The translations under genes and the position numbers were made by a program. Below the pieces are notes generated by a model that was not told the DNA's origin, did not search any database, and was given only the letters and a program-made list of their open reading frames with translations. This document shows positions 8,730 through 17,940 of a stretch of 64,000 nt of DNA, one piece after another. This stretch comes from Oscillatoria princeps RMCB-10 (GTDB lineage Bacteria; Cyanobacteriota; Cyanobacteriia; Cyanobacteriales; Oscillatoriaceae). Where the stretch lies: NCBI GenBank assembly GCA_019359235.1, contig JAHHHT010000003.1, positions 124,001-188,000 on the forward strand. Reading direction: 5' to 3'. The stretch's first letter is position 1, and every line of letters starts with the position of its first letter.

Positions 8730-9024
8730 TTGGGTTGGGTAAGGGCAAGGGAGAAATTTGGGAATAGCGGCGGTGATAAAATAGCGTTAGCCAGTGACGC
8801 CTTTTGGAAAGCCCTTGAAAGTAGAGACGCGACATGTCGCGTCCCCACGCATCCAGATTTTTACGCGCGGCTGCTAATCTGTTCAGTTAGGAAGCGGTTC
8901 ACCCCGCCCCGCTTTCTCCTCGCCGCCAAAAGAAACCAGAAGAATTATTAATGCTGAATGAGGAATTAAAACATCATTCATCTTTATTCGGAAAGGCGGG
9001 AGTACCAAGCGCGGGAGTATGTAA
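8730..9024. other. gap with one palindrome
   Basis: No gene is seen. A GACGCGACATGTCGCGTC palindrome lies at about 8823-8840, and a related degenerate copy occurs at about 56242-56262. The end of the region (8945-9024) is AT-rich and may hold the promoter of the next gene. Confidence 0.55.
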
Positions 9025-9306
9025 ATGGAGTTTGTTCCTCTTCCTTCTCATGTGCACTACGAGCTGTTACTCCAGCTGTTAGAGCGCCAGACGATGTTGG
9101 CTGTGGGGCAAAAATCGCCTCAGCGGGAGCAGGTACGCCAGCTGATTATTACCCTCCGCAAAGCTATCGCTCAGCAGAAACAGCTGGAAGAAAGCTGCGA
9201 GCGAGCGAATTTGGCCATCGAATACCGGTGGTCTGTGAATGATTACAGGGTTGAGCCGGCTGCGGCTTCGGATTTTCCGATCGTGCGCCCGCAACCTCCC
9301 GTCTAG
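9025..9306 (+). CDS. small cyanobacterial protein, DUF5340-like
   Basis: The 93-residue protein begins MEFVPLPSHVHYELLLQLLE, followed by a Gln/Glu-rich helix (QREQVRQLIITLRKAIAQQK). This arrangement resembles the uncharacterised cyanobacterial DUF5340 family as I remember it, and a profile search would settle that. The protein is soluble and all-helical in its first 65 residues, with a disordered Pro-rich tail. Its role is unknown. It lies 106 bp upstream of an aminotransferase in the same direction, but no functional link is evident. Confidence 0.75.
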   Translation: MEFVPLPSHVHYELLLQLLERQTMLAVGQKSPQREQVRQLIITLRKAIAQQKQLEESCERANLAIEYRWSVNDYRVEPAAASDFPIVRPQPPV

Positions 9307-9412
9307 GGCTGGGGAAAAAGGAAGAAGGGAAAAATACGGACTTTTGAAGGGGTGCCGCTACTGCGGCGTCAACGCCTCTAAAAACAGACTTTTCAGACAG
9401 TAGGACGAATTC

Positions 9413-10576
9413 ATGGACGACAAGCTGATGCTGATGATTCCTGGCCCGACGCCGGTGCCAGAGCAGGCATTACTCGCGCTGGCCAAACATCCGATGGGCC
9501 ACCGCAGCGGCGAGTTTAGCAAAATTATGGCAGAGGTGACTCAAAACCTCAAGTGGCTGCACCAAACCCAAAACGACGTGCTGATTTTGACCGCCAGCGG
9601 CACTGGCGCGATGGAAGCGGGAATTATCAATTTTCTCAGTCCGGGCGATCGGGTTTTGGTGGCGAGCAACGGCAAGTTTGGCGAGCGGTGGGCGGAAGTT
9701 TGCTTGGCTTACGGCCTCAATGTGGGGGAAGTGAAAGCTGATTGGGGGAAACCTCTCGATCCAGAGCAGATCGGCGAAAAACTGCAAGCTGACACGGAAA
9801 AACAGATTAAAGCTGTAATCGTCACCCACTCGGAAACTTCCACCGGCGTTCTCAATGACTTGGAAGCGATTAACCGGCACGTCAAAGAACACGGCGAAGC
9901 GCTGATAATGGTTGACACGGTGACCAGTTTGGGGGCGGTGAGCGTGCCGGTGGATGAGTGGGGTCTGGATGTGGTGGCGTCTGGCTCGCAGAAAGGCTAT
10001 ATGATCCCTCCCGGACTGGGTTTTGTGGCCGTCAGCCCCAAAGCTTGGGAGGCTTACAAAACGGCGAAACTGCCCCGCTATTACTTGGATTTGGGCAAGT
10101 ACCGCAAAGATGCGGCGAAAAACACGACTCCGTTTACGCCGCCGGTGAATATGTTCTTTGCCCTGCAAGCCACCCTGGGGATGATGCAGAAAGAGGGGCT
10201 GGAAAATATTTTTGCGCGTCACCGGCGCTTGATGCTGGCCACTCGCGCGGCTATTAAGGCTCTCGGTCTGCCCCTGTTCGCACCGGATGAAGCTGCCAGT
10301 CCGGCGATCACTGCCGTGGCACCGGCACAGGTGGATGCGGAACAAGTGCGCAAGATTTTGAAAAAGCGGTTTGATATCGCTATGGCGGGCGGGCAAGATC
10401 ACCTGAAAGGCAAAATCTTCCGCATTGGCCACCTGGGCTTCGTCAGCGACCGGGATATCCTGGCGGCGATTTCCGCTTTGGAAGTGGCCCTGCGCGAACT
10501 GGGCTGCGACAGCTTCACCCCGGGTGCCGGTGTGGCTGCAGCCGCCAGTGTTTTTGTCGGGTCCTGGGGGATTTGA
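9413..10576 (+). CDS. class V aminotransferase (alanine/serine-glyoxylate type)
   Basis: A 387-residue PLP enzyme of the family containing alanine-glyoxylate and serine-glyoxylate aminotransferases, active in photorespiratory glyoxylate handling. Family marks are LMIPGPTPVPE, HPMGHRSGEF, TASGTGAMEAGI and VDTVTSLGAVSVPVDEWG. The PLP-binding lysine lies in VASGSQKGYMIPPG (Lys194). Related cyanobacterial proteins have been annotated as 'soluble hydrogenase 42 kDa subunit', a historical misnaming. Donor preference cannot be read from sequence. A terminator-like hairpin follows about 190 bp downstream. Confidence 0.9.
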   Translation: MDDKLMLMIPGPTPVPEQALLALAKHPMGHRSGEFSKIMAEVTQNLKWLHQTQNDVLILTASGTGAMEAGIINFLSPGDRVLVASNGKFGERWAEVCLAYGLNVGEVKADWGKPLDPEQIGEKLQADTEKQIKAVIVTHSETSTGVLNDLEAINRHVKEHGEALIMVDTVTSLGAVSVPVDEWGLDVVASGSQKGYMIPPGLGFVAVSPKAWEAYKTAKLPRYYLDLGKYRKDAAKNTTPFTPPVNMFFALQATLGMMQKEGLENIFARHRRLMLATRAAIKALGLPLFAPDEAASPAITAVAPAQVDAEQVRKILKKRFDIAMAGGQDHLKGKIFRIGHLGFVSDRDILAAISALEVALRELGCDSFTPGAGVAAAASVFVGSWGI

Positions 10577-11336
10577 GATCGGGGCTGCCGGGGGCGAGTG
10601 CCTCCCGGCAGTCCGCCCTTCCTATCGCATCCGGTTGATGAATCTCAATGGTGAACCGCCGCCCGTCAGGCGAGCGAGAAAAAGGGGTTGCTTTACTTAT
10701 AAGTAAGTAACCGGATAGCTGTAAAATTAATCTATCTAAATCCAAAATCTAAAATGACCAACAGCGGGCTGATTTCCAGACCCGCTTTTTTTTGGCCTAT
10801 TTTTGAAGGAAATGCCGCTTGGGAATTTTGACCGGCTAGCAGCAAGGTGCGGAACGCTTTTCGCCCCCACCCCTGGAATGTTTCAGAGTGCGGAACGCAC
10901 CCGTGACTCGCGGTGCGGGAGATATAAATTAATTATAAGCAATTAAGCGGGCTTAATACAAGCATATATTTAGCAGGCTCTGCCGGCATGCAGGCGGTCA
11001 GCTGAAAGCGGGACATCCCATGTTTCATCCTCGCTCCTTCTTCCTGCGGGTGAGGGGGGAGAAGTCCTTGATTTTCCAAGCTGTTGGGGCTGAAGTGAGC
11101 AGCCGGCGAACCTTAAAGCTTTTCCTATGACGTTTGGCTCGCCCTGCGCACCCCTGCGGAGTTTCCTTTGGCGTCAGCCTTCCCGCAGGGTGGGGTCAGA
11201 CTTCCGGCACAAGGTTGAGATTGTATCGGAAAATCTATTTTTTTTGCTGGAGTAACTGTCGATTAAATCCGCCACTCATCCCAATCTCAAAGCGCGGGAT
11301 GAGTGTTGCGGGGCGGAGTTTTGCACGCCTGGAATC
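10577..11336. other. intergenic region, 760 bp
   Basis: No gene is convincing. It contains the terminator at 10763-10793, an imperfect GTGCGGAACGC repeat (about 10848 and 10890), and an inverted repeat CACTCATCCC...GGGATGAGTG (11271-11308) placed just beyond the 3' end of the minus-strand DUF2949 gene, where it may stabilise or end that transcript. Confidence 0.55.
10763..10793 (+). terminator. Rho-independent terminator
   Basis: AGCGGG (10763-10768) pairs with CCCGCT (10781-10786) around a 12-base loop and is followed by eight T residues. It probably ends transcription of the aminotransferase gene, although 187 bp separate it from the stop codon. Confidence 0.75.
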
Positions 11337-11528
11337 CTAGGCTGTTTCGAGCCAGTCATAGATTCGCTCCAACTGTTCAATCGTTATCAAGCCGTACTGC
11401 CAGAGAATCATCTGCAGCGGTCCAGGATCTTGCTCACGACGCCGCAGAGCGATTTGGATAGAAGACGCAGAAATGGCCAAATCTTCTTGTAGAAAGCGAA
11501 TGAATTGAGAATAAGTTGCGGGTGCCAT
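11337..11528 (-). CDS. DUF2949 family protein
   Basis: The 63-residue protein reads YSQFIRFLQEDLAISASSIQ, then LQMILWQYGLITIEQLERIYDWLE, matching the cyanobacterial DUF2949 family, which has no known function. I chose the ATG at 11528 because GGAGGTG stands nine bases upstream and the family starts there. The frame continues further upstream without a better signal. The composition suggests a small helical soluble protein. An inverted repeat lies just past its 3' end. Confidence 0.85.
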   Translation of the reverse strand: MAPATYSQFIRFLQEDLAISASSIQIALRRREQDPGPLQMILWQYGLITIEQLERIYDWLETA

Positions 11529-12343
11529 TGAGACTTTCACCTCCTCTATTAAACCTGATTTTCTTACATAAACAGAACCTTCTAAAGCCGCAGGTAGCCA
11601 GTATGTTATCTGTCTATACACAAGGGCTGGTGGCAATCAGCACACTTGTGGGACAGACAGGTTTCTATCTCCAACACCTGCCGCTAGGCGACAAAGGCTG
11701 GGAGTGCGCCCGCTCTTCGAGTGGCACTGCGACTCAAAACCCTGGCAGCGTGCAGCCGCCGGCAAATCTGAGCGCCTATTTTCAGCGCATCAGGGTCTGC
11801 TATTTCCCGCACCAGTAGATTTACAGTTAGTTAGAGCGGAACCCAACTAGCGCCTCAGCTTTTCCACTGAAACTTTAATCAGCCAGATTCGGCCAACTTG
11901 ACCGAACCGATTTTGCGTGACTCCGTATCCACCCTAAGAGGTAGTTGGGTGGGATTTCACTCGTTTCTCCTACACCACAAAAAAATTCACCTTGAGTGTC
12001 CCTTCCCTCCGAGTCACGCTTTTCACTTCAATAGCGGCGCAAGGGCGTTGAGGGGAACCCCCAACTCAAGCGCCGACTGTAGCTCCAACTCCCCACCGCC
12101 TTGGGCGCAAGCGCACTCTAACCGTACCTTGTTTTCACCACCAGAGGGCCAAGATTGTCGGGAAATTTTGTGAATTTTTGAAGAAGCCTTGTATAAAATT
12201 TACTTCTTCTAAGATAACCAGATTAGCAAATCCTGACAGCCGTGTGCGGAGTCAACCGGTATAAATTTTAAATCATTTTTATAAAGATTACCCTGGAGAT
12301 TGAGGGGGCAGAGCGGTGCAGTCTGGGGGAGAGCGGCAGATCC
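11529..12343. other. intergenic region, about 815 bp
   Basis: No gene or recognisable structured RNA was found. The strongest structure is near 12040-12080, where GGCGTTGAGGGG and CCCCCAACTCAAGCGCC can pair. Scanning for RNase P, tmRNA and signal recognition particle landmarks gave no match. The last 130 bp are AT-rich. Confidence 0.5.
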
Positions 12344-12910
12344 CTATCTCCCGTCTTCCGCACCTTTGCTGTCAGCGTCTAAAAACTCGACGGCAATCCG
12401 GTCGCCGACCTTGAGGCCCAGTTCAGCGGCTCGCCCGCCCCGCAGTTCAATCACGCTGTCAACAGCCGTTCGGGCCGGCCCGTAGGTAGAACACGGCGTT
12501 GCCGTGCACGGAGGAACATTGGCGGCGATCTCTTTGACTTCCCGATTCCGGAGAAAGATCATATCCAAATTAATTGGAACGTTCTTCATCCAGAAGCCGA
12601 CCTGGCGCGGCGGGTCAAAGGGAAACAGCATGCCCCGGTCATCCGCCAAGGACGTCCGGTACATTAAGCCTGTGGCCTGCTGTTCGGGCGTCCTGGCCAC
12701 TTCCAGCTGAATCACCTGGCCAGCTATGGTGGCTTTCGCTGAAATGGGCAGCTGCTGTCCCGCAGACGGGAACATCTGCGCCGCCGGTGCCGGTGCCGGC
12801 GAGTTCGGCACGCCGGCACCTCCTGGCCCAGAGTGAGCCGGTGCCGGTGGCGAACAGCCGGTCAACCACATACTGAGCAATATTGCCAGCCAACTGTCAC
12901 AATCGTTCAT
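12344..12910 (-). CDS. DUF192 family lipoprotein
   Basis: The protein has an N-terminal hydrophobic stretch ending in the lipobox LTGC (Cys19), then a Pro/Ala/Gly-rich linker and a DUF192 domain. Family marks are EVARTPEQQATGLMYRTSL, GMLFPFDPPRQVGFWMKN, INLDMIFL and VIELRGGRAAELGLKVGD. DUF192 proteins are small extracytoplasmic beta domains of unknown function. The signal peptide is unusual because its n-region is acidic (MNDCD) with no Lys or Arg. No alternative start lies between the ATG and the upstream in-frame stop. Confidence 0.87.
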   Translation of the reverse strand: MNDCDSWLAILLSMWLTGCSPPAPAHSGPGGAGVPNSPAPAPAAQMFPSAGQQLPISAKATIAGQVIQLEVARTPEQQATGLMYRTSLADDRGMLFPFDPPRQVGFWMKNVPINLDMIFLRNREVKEIAANVPPCTATPCSTYGPARTAVDSVIELRGGRAAELGLKVGDRIAVEFLDADSKGAEDGR

Positions 12911-13006
12911 ATCGATATTAGACTTTAGATTTTAGATTTTGGATTGACTCGCTGCCGAAACGATCCCCGGCAACGAGAAAACCAGGAAAATTCCGCGCAC
13001 ACCCCG

Positions 13007-13702
13007 CTAGGATTCCCGTAAAACGTAGCCGACGCCCCGGACTGTCTGAATCAGGCGCTTTTGGCCGTCATCTTCAAGTTTGAGACGCAAATACCGGATA
13101 TAGACTTCTATGACGTTCGACTCTCCCATGAAGTCGTAACCCCAAACATTTTCCAGAATCTGTTCGCGGGTCAGCACTTCCCGGGGATGCTCCATTAAGA
13201 AACGTAACAGCTCAAATTCCTTCATCGTCAGCTCAATCACCCGTCCGTTGCGCAGCGCTCTGCGTGCCGACAAATCGAGTGCCAGGTCGCCAAAGCGCAA
13301 CTGCTCCGCGCCACCGGCATCCGGCTGCAGGTAGAGGCGCACCAGTTTCAAAAACTCTTCGCTGCGATAGGGCTTGAGAAAGTAGTCATCCGCCCCCGCC
13401 TCCAAGCAAGCCACTCGATCTTCCACCGTATCGCGGGCCATTAAGATCACCACCGGCACCCGATTGCCGGCGCTCCTCAGCTGGCTGCACAGAGACAGCC
13501 CCGACTCTCCCGCCAGCATCCGGTCTACGACTATCAGAGCCGGCTGCAGTTCGCGGGCTTTGTGGATACCTGTGGTGGCGTCATAAGCCACAACGGGGTC
13601 ATAGCCCGCTTCTTTCAAATCCAGACTGACGTGCTGCGCCAGCACTTCGTCCGTTTCAATCACCAGCAGGCAAGGACTGCGCTCAACGATGACATGACTC
13701 AT
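13007..13702 (-). CDS. nblR: OmpR-type response regulator, NblR-like
   Basis: The 231-residue protein has a receiver domain (residues 10-125) and a winged-helix DNA-binding domain (135-230). The phosphoacceptor lies in LIVVDRMLAGESG and the conserved Lys in FLKPYRSEE. The acidic pocket reads ETD rather than the usual DD(D/E). The C-terminal domain ends IQTVRGVGYVLRES. The receiver resembles NblR, the cyanobacterial regulator of phycobilisome degradation under nutrient stress. I recognise this from overall similarity, and an alignment against RpaA, RpaB and NblR would confirm it. No cognate kinase is adjacent. Confidence 0.75.
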   Translation of the reverse strand: MSHVIVERSPCLLVIETDEVLAQHVSLDLKEAGYDPVVAYDATTGIHKARELQPALIVVDRMLAGESGLSLCSQLRSAGNRVPVVILMARDTVEDRVACLEAGADDYFLKPYRSEEFLKLVRLYLQPDAGGAEQLRFGDLALDLSARRALRNGRVIELTMKEFELLRFLMEHPREVLTREQILENVWGYDFMGESNVIEVYIRYLRLKLEDDGQKRLIQTVRGVGYVLRES

Positions 13703-14014
13703 AGAGATTGGCCAAGTTGAGTAGAAATACTGGGACGGTTTTGTCTTTTATATGTTGTAGCACCTTCTCGACCACTTCTGCACAACTGCCTGCTCCTGTC
13801 GCCAAGACCATCCGGTTGAATGATGAAGAATTGTTAACAGCACCCAGCCAGAGACTTGCCGGCCTGTGTCTTTTTCACATACATTTGACACCTCTCCTGG
13901 CGTTCTGGATTCCTTTTGTGCAAAACTTGCAGGTTGAATTTAGTCCGCCCAACTACTCCTCAATCAAATTTACCTGTTATAGACTTGAACACCGGACTTA
14001 AAAATAGGTGTTCT

Positions 14015-14062
14015 GGGTGTGGGGTGTGGGGTGTGGGGTGTGGGGTGTGGGGTGTGGGGTGG
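14015..14062. repeat. heptanucleotide tandem repeat (TGTGGGG)
   Basis: About six to seven perfect head-to-tail copies of a 7-bp unit. Arrays of heptamers are the short tandemly repeated repetitive (STRR) sequences known from filamentous cyanobacteria. Other heptamer arrays with different units occur in this window. Confidence 0.9.
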
Positions 14063-14434
14063 AGTATAAATTTTCATCCGGTGCCGCCGGCAATCCCTGA
14101 TGATCACTGCTTACAATCTCTTTCTATAGCGCCGGTCTTGGATTCTTCTGAAGCGGTAAGAACCCGGAGGCAGCCCGCAGGGCTGCGGCTATAAGGGCAG
14201 AATTTCTCTTCTGCCATCCAAAGAAACCCGGTATCTGGTATTACTTGACCTGCGCTCTAGGGGGCGGGCAGAGAACTGCGGTTTCACCGGCTTTCTTGGT
14301 GCGCCAGGAGGGTGAGAGAGTCACCAATGGAAATAGAAGAGCCCGCCAGCCCGTATCTTTCGGGAACCGAGAGCGAGTTCCGCTCAGATGTTTGATATGA
14401 AATCCGGTTAAAGCGGATGATAAAAACCAAAGGA

Positions 14435-14584
14435 CTTTAGAGCTGATTTATAAAGTAATTGTTCAGCCATTGGCCATAAACCGGCCATCTTGCTGTAGGA
14501 GTTAGCTCGTTTTTCCGGCTGCTCCAGAACAAGAAACCCGGTTTATTGCGGCTTTAATTTTTCTTTATAAATGAACTCTTAAAG
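14435..14584. mobile_element. MITE-like element with TTTATAAAG inverted ends
   Basis: The left end CTTTAGAGCTGATTTATAAAG and the right end (complement CTTTAAGAGTTCATTTATAAAG) are inverted repeats about 20 bp long, enclosing 110 bp with no coding capacity. The inside carries AAGAAACCCGGTTTATTG, half of a palindromic repeat common in the window. The element at 31591-31732 has similar ends and content. Confidence 0.6.
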
Positions 14585-14599
14585 CTGAGATTCTCCCCT

Positions 14600-14695
14600 G
14601 AAACCCTCAACCCCCTCTGCCGCTCCTTTCTTACAATTCAGATGCAACCGGAAACGAGCTAATATTATCGCGCCGAGAGGGGGCTGAGGGTTTTC
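14600..14695. repeat. inverted GC-rich arms
   Basis: GAAACCCTCAACCCCCTCT (about 14600-14618) and AGAGGGGGCTGAGGGTTTTC (about 14676-14695) are inverted and nearly complementary, separated by about 57 bp. They lie 60 bp beyond the 3' end of nadK on the minus strand. There is no U-tract, so this is better called a repeat than a terminator. Confidence 0.6.
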
Positions 14696-14757
14696 TCGCC
14701 TTTTGGGGCAGTTGGGAAGCTGCCCCGCTGCAGCAAAGCTGAAAGCGGGAAACGGTG

Positions 14758-15675
14758 TTAGGGCAGCTCTACAGAGGTGGGTTTGGCAATGTGGGGCAGA
14801 CCCCAGCCCAATTTTTCGCGCAACAGGTGGAAAAACTCAGGGGGTTGCAGGCGAATGAAGCGGGCGGGGTAGGGCGAGCGCTGCACGCGCACCCGATCGT
14901 CAGGCAGGACGTAGCAGCCGGCGTTGCCATCGACGACCATTACCAGCCGGTCGGGATTGGCTGGAAAAATGGTCACAGGCTCGGTGTTGGCAAACACTAA
15001 GGCGCGGGAAGCCAGGGAGTGGGGGCAAATGGGCAGCAGCTGCAGCACCGGCACACCGGGGGTGATCACCGGCCCGCCAGCAGACAAGCCGTAGGCTGTC
15101 GAGCCGGTGGGCGTCGATACTATGATGCCATCGGCTGCAATATCCACCGGCGCGTGCCTGCCCACTTCGATTTCAAAGTGGCACATACAAGTGAGCGGTT
15201 CCCGGTGCAGCACCATTTCATTCAGGCACAGCGCTTCCCAGAGCGCCGTACTTTCGCGAACCAGCTGCACTGAGAGCATCGTCCGCTCTTCAATCTGGTA
15301 CTCGCCGGCGAGCACTTTTTCCATCGCTTGCGGCAGATTGTTCAGATAGACTTCCGTCAGGAAACCCATGTGGCCGGTATTCACCGCTAGCAGCGGAACG
15401 CCACAGGGGGCTACTTGGCGAAATGCCGACAGCACTGTGCCATCTCCCCCCAACACCAGGGCAAAAGCCATCTCGCTGTCGAAACCGGGAGGGACCAGCT
15501 GGTCGATGGGTGTGTGGCAGACTGGCTTATCCGGGCTGGAATAGCCCAGAATCCCTCCGGCACCGGTGGTCACACAGACTTCCCAACCGCAGGAAGTCAG
15601 CTTGTCCTGCCATTCTTCGGCGATTCGACAAGCTACGGGTTTAACGTCGTTGTAGATAATGCCAGCTTTGGGCAC
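14758..15675 (-). CDS. nadK: NAD kinase
   Basis: The enzyme phosphorylates NAD to NADP. Its 305 residues include the diacylglycerol-kinase-like motif [12 protein letters not shown] (GGDGT at 76-80), LNEMVLHR and [21 protein letters not shown], which together form the active site. The start codon is GTG, reading [13 protein letters not shown]. Cyanobacteria usually have two NAD kinase paralogues, and which of the two this is cannot be told without alignment. The gene stands alone, 319 bp downstream of ycf39 in the same direction. Confidence 0.94.
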   Translation of the reverse strand: MPKAGIIYNDVKPVACRIAEEWQDKLTSCGWEVCVTTGAGGILGYSSPDKPVCHTPIDQLVPPGFDSEMAFALVLGGDGTVLSAFRQVAPCGVPLLAVNTGHMGFLTEVYLNNLPQAMEKVLAGEYQIEERTMLSVQLVRESTALWEALCLNEMVLHREPLTCMCHFEIEVGRHAPVDIAADGIIVSTPTGSTAYGLSAGGPVITPGVPVLQLLPICPHSLASRALVFANTEPVTIFPANPDRLVMVVDGNAGCYVLPDDRVRVQRSPYPARFIRLQPPEFFHLLREKLGWGLPHIAKPTSVELP

Positions 15676-15994
15676 GAGTCTGGGTTAGAGTTGAGATGTT
15701 GCTTGAATTCGGAATTGGACGCCACCCACGGCTGCCGGTGCGCCGGGGGCTGAGGAACTGATCGCCGCTACCGCTGGCTGCGCCCGCTCTCATTCAGAGA
15801 GCGAAAGCCCCTCCTCCAGGTTTTTTTTGTCAGTTGGTTAGGTTTATCCTGCCACATTTTGACTGCGCTTGCTAGGTACAGCCAAAACCCACAAACCTGT
15901 CCTTCCAGGAAATACAGCCACTTCTACCGAGGGGCCTTGTGGCTGTCCCGCAGGCGGCTATATGCCAATCAACCTCTCGGAAGCGATCCTGCGA
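15676..15994. other. gap between ycf39 and nadK
   Basis: No gene is seen. The region holds a CTCATTCAGAGAGCGAAAG stretch before an eight-T run (about 15810-15830) and otherwise no structure I can name. Confidence 0.4.
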
Positions 15995-16969
15995 TTAAAA
16001 GGGAATTTTTCTTTTTGACTCCTTTTTGAGCTTGGCTTGCTCGTAATTCAGTTCCTTCAACTTTTTCAAAATCCGGCTGTAGTATTCTTGAAAATACTCT
16101 TCTAGGGTTGTGGTTTCTCTGGGGTCTAGCTGGAAGACGCTGTAGACCTCATCCATCACAGCCGTTAAGGGTTTGCCGGTGGCCAGCACTTCGGCAAAGG
16201 CCAAGCGGTCAGCCACATTCCAGCCCCACTGAAAAAACATCGCGGCTTTGCGGACGGTACGCAGTAGGTTGAGGGGCAGGCGCGTCACTTTTGGCTGTTG
16301 TTGCCCAGACAGTCGCTCGCACAGACCGATAATTTCATCGGCACTCCAAGCGCGAGTCCCGACAACGGGAAAAGCTTTCTTTTCGGTTTCGGGAACGGAG
16401 AGGGCGCGGATGGCAAATTTGGCAATGTCCTGGGTGTCCATGTAGGCTACCGGCGCAGATTCGCCTGTAACCCAAACCGCCTGATTCTCCAATATGGGAA
16501 TGGCGTACTGGCCAATTAACCCCTGCATGAAGCCGCAAAGCCGCAGGGTGGTGTAATTCAAGCCGGATTCCGCCAGGAAAAGCTCGTTGCACCGCTTAAT
16601 CTCCATCAGCGGGACGTGAGGGTATTTCTCGGCGTCGAGAATCGAAAAGAATATGTAGCGCTCGACTCCGGCGGCTTTGGCTGCTTGAATCAGTGCCACT
16701 TTTCCGTCCCAGTCCACTTTTTTGATGCTCAGGGAGTCCGTAGGGCGGGCGGTTGCCGCATCGATGACCGCTGTGGCACCGGCAAGGGCCGGTGGCAGAC
16801 TCTCGGGGTCGCACAGGTCTCCCCGTACCAGTTCAGCGCCCCATTCTTTGAGAAAGGCTGCTTTCTTAGGACTGCGGACTAAACAGCGTACTTGGTGCCC
16901 TTCATCCAAGGCACGACGGGCGACCTGTCTGCCTAATGTGCCGGTGGCACCGACAACCAATAAACTCAT
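15995..16969 (-). CDS. ycf39: Ycf39-type NAD(P)-binding photosystem II assembly factor
   Basis: The 324-residue protein is an atypical short-chain dehydrogenase. It has the N-terminal Rossmann motif VVGATGTLGRQVARRAL, then GHQVRCLVRSPKKAAFL and AELVRGDLCDPESL. VERYIFFSILDAEKYPHVPL and NYTTLRLCGFMQGLIGQYA are typical of Ycf39, which associates with Hlips and helps early D1/PSII reaction-centre assembly and chlorophyll delivery. The C-terminus ends in a Lys-rich helix (LKKLKELNYEQAKLKKESK). The upstream gap contains a heptamer array. Confidence 0.9.
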   Translation of the reverse strand: MSLLVVGATGTLGRQVARRALDEGHQVRCLVRSPKKAAFLKEWGAELVRGDLCDPESLPPALAGATAVIDAATARPTDSLSIKKVDWDGKVALIQAAKAAGVERYIFFSILDAEKYPHVPLMEIKRCNELFLAESGLNYTTLRLCGFMQGLIGQYAIPILENQAVWVTGESAPVAYMDTQDIAKFAIRALSVPETEKKAFPVVGTRAWSADEIIGLCERLSGQQQPKVTRLPLNLLRTVRKAAMFFQWGWNVADRLAFAEVLATGKPLTAVMDEVYSVFQLDPRETTTLEEYFQEYYSRILKKLKELNYEQAKLKKESKRKIPF

Positions 16970-17055
16970 GCCGGATTATTACAAATCTTAAAAGTTTCTC
17001 TTAAATGGTATCAGACCTTTCTCATTTTTACACAAAACTTAACAAATAGCTGAGA

Positions 17056-17112
17056 GGGGCATGGGGCATCGGGCATGGGGCATCGGGCATGGGGCATCGG
17101 GGATTGGGCATA
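17056..17112. repeat. heptamer array (GGGGCAT / CGGGCAT)
   Basis: About eight consecutive 7-bp units alternate between GGGGCAT and CGGGCAT, ending GGGGATTGGGCAT. This is a second STRR locus, placed between the divergently read ycf39 and the ArsR/SmtB regulator. Confidence 0.9.
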
Positions 17113-17208
17113 CCTAACCCCTGTCCCCTAACCCCTCTCCCCTGACACCTGAGACATGTTAAAGCTAAGGTTGAGTTAGGAGTCGGCTGCAATATACCCA
17201 AGCTTGTT

Positions 17209-17619
17209 ATGTCCAACCCGCTTTACGCTGAAACTGAAAGTGCTTCAAGCCCGGTGGCAGACGACCTCGGCTGCGCGGTGGCGCATCCCGTGGATCTGAG
17301 CAGCGTGCGTCTTTTGCACCGGGACATTCTTAGCTCTGAAAAAGCGCAGCGGATGGCAGAATTCTTCAGTTTGCTCGGCGATGCCAACCGTTTGCGCATC
17401 CTGTCTGCCTTGGCTGTGCGAGAGCTGTGCGTCTGCGACTTGGCGGCGGCGGTGAAAATGAGTGAGTCTGCGGTTTCCCACCAGCTGCGCATGCTGCGGG
17501 CGATGCGCCTGGTGAGCTATCGCAAGCAGGGGCGGAATGTTTTCTACTGCTTGAAAGATGGCCATGTGCTCAACCTTTACCGGGAGGTGGCTGAGCACTT
17601 GGATGAGCCGGCGGAGTGA
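17209..17619 (+). CDS. ArsR/SmtB-family metal-sensing repressor
   Basis: A 136-residue winged-helix repressor that releases DNA on metal binding. The helix-turn-helix region is [32 protein letters not shown] supplies the alpha3 cysteines, and the C-terminal [17 protein letters not shown] has the Asp-x-His...His-x-x-Glu pattern of the SmtB alpha5 zinc site. The N-terminus adds Cys and His (GCAVAHPVD), as in ZiaR-like sensors with an alpha3N site. Zinc is therefore the likely ligand, by family knowledge. No efflux ATPase or metallothionein gene is adjacent. The last 22 bp and the flank are duplicated downstream. Confidence 0.9.
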   Translation: MSNPLYAETESASSPVADDLGCAVAHPVDLSSVRLLHRDILSSEKAQRMAEFFSLLGDANRLRILSALAVRELCVCDLAAAVKMSESAVSHQLRMLRAMRLVSYRKQGRNVFYCLKDGHVLNLYREVAEHLDEPAE

Positions 17620-17756
17620 GCGAGCCCCGTTTGCAGTTGGAGGGAACGGACGTAGGACAGGCGTCTCGCCTGTCCCAGAAACCTTGAGGGCAGGCGAGAC
17701 GCCTGCCCTACGCCTTGGATGAGCCGGCGGAGTGAGCGAGCCCCGTTCGCAGTTGG
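17598..17756. repeat. direct duplication of the repressor gene tail around a palindromic repeat
   Basis: CTTGGATGAGCCGGCGGAGT and the following 23 bases occur at 17598-17640 (end of the SmtB-like gene) and again at 17714-17756 with one mismatch. Between them lie two inverted copies of a CAGGCGTCTCGCCTG-type palindrome (17649-17712). After the second copy there are three GGGCTTTAGCCCC palindromes up to 17822. Confidence 0.85.
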
Positions 17757-17835
17757 GCTAAAGCCCCAAGGTTCGCAGTTGGGCTTTAGCCCCAAAGTTT
17801 GTAGTGGGGCTAAAGCCCCACCGGCAGCGGGCTGG

Positions 17836-17940
17836 CTATTCTTCGCCGCCCTGAAGTTTCAGCAATCCGTAACCGAGGACTATCCCGACCAGGATTAGGC
17901 TAAAAGACAGAAATGCTGTGTTGAAAATCTCGCCGCTCAT
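17836..17940 (-). CDS. petM: cytochrome b6-f complex subunit VII (PetM)
   Basis: The 34-residue protein reads [34 protein letters not shown]: one transmembrane helix with a short stromal tail, matching PetM of the cytochrome b6f complex in the thylakoid membrane. An AGGAGCG Shine-Dalgarno sequence stands about seven bases before the ATG. PetM peripherally stabilises the complex and influences electron partitioning. The gene is monocistronic and convergent with the SmtB-like gene. It is too short for routine gene callers. Confidence 0.92.
   Translation of the reverse strand: MSGEIFNTAFLSFSLILVGIVLGYGLLKLQGGEE

Larger units (their letters stand above)
13703..14757. other. intergenic region, about 1 kb, with repeat elements
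   Basis: No gene is seen. It contains a TGTGGGG heptamer array (14015-14062), a MITE-like element (14435-14584) and a pair of inverted GC-rich arms (14600-14695). The first 250 bp upstream of nblR may contain its promoter, but no clear hexamers stand out. Confidence 0.6.

Noticed and set aside
10595-10790. Small regulatory RNA before the terminator at 10763
   Set aside because: There is no clear promoter and no Yfr-type conserved motif. The terminator is explained by the upstream aminotransferase gene.
11640-12300. Structured RNA (6S, tmRNA or RNase P)
   Set aside because: I looked for conserved cores and resume/tag or P4 elements on both strands and saw none; only one local hairpin near 12040-12080.
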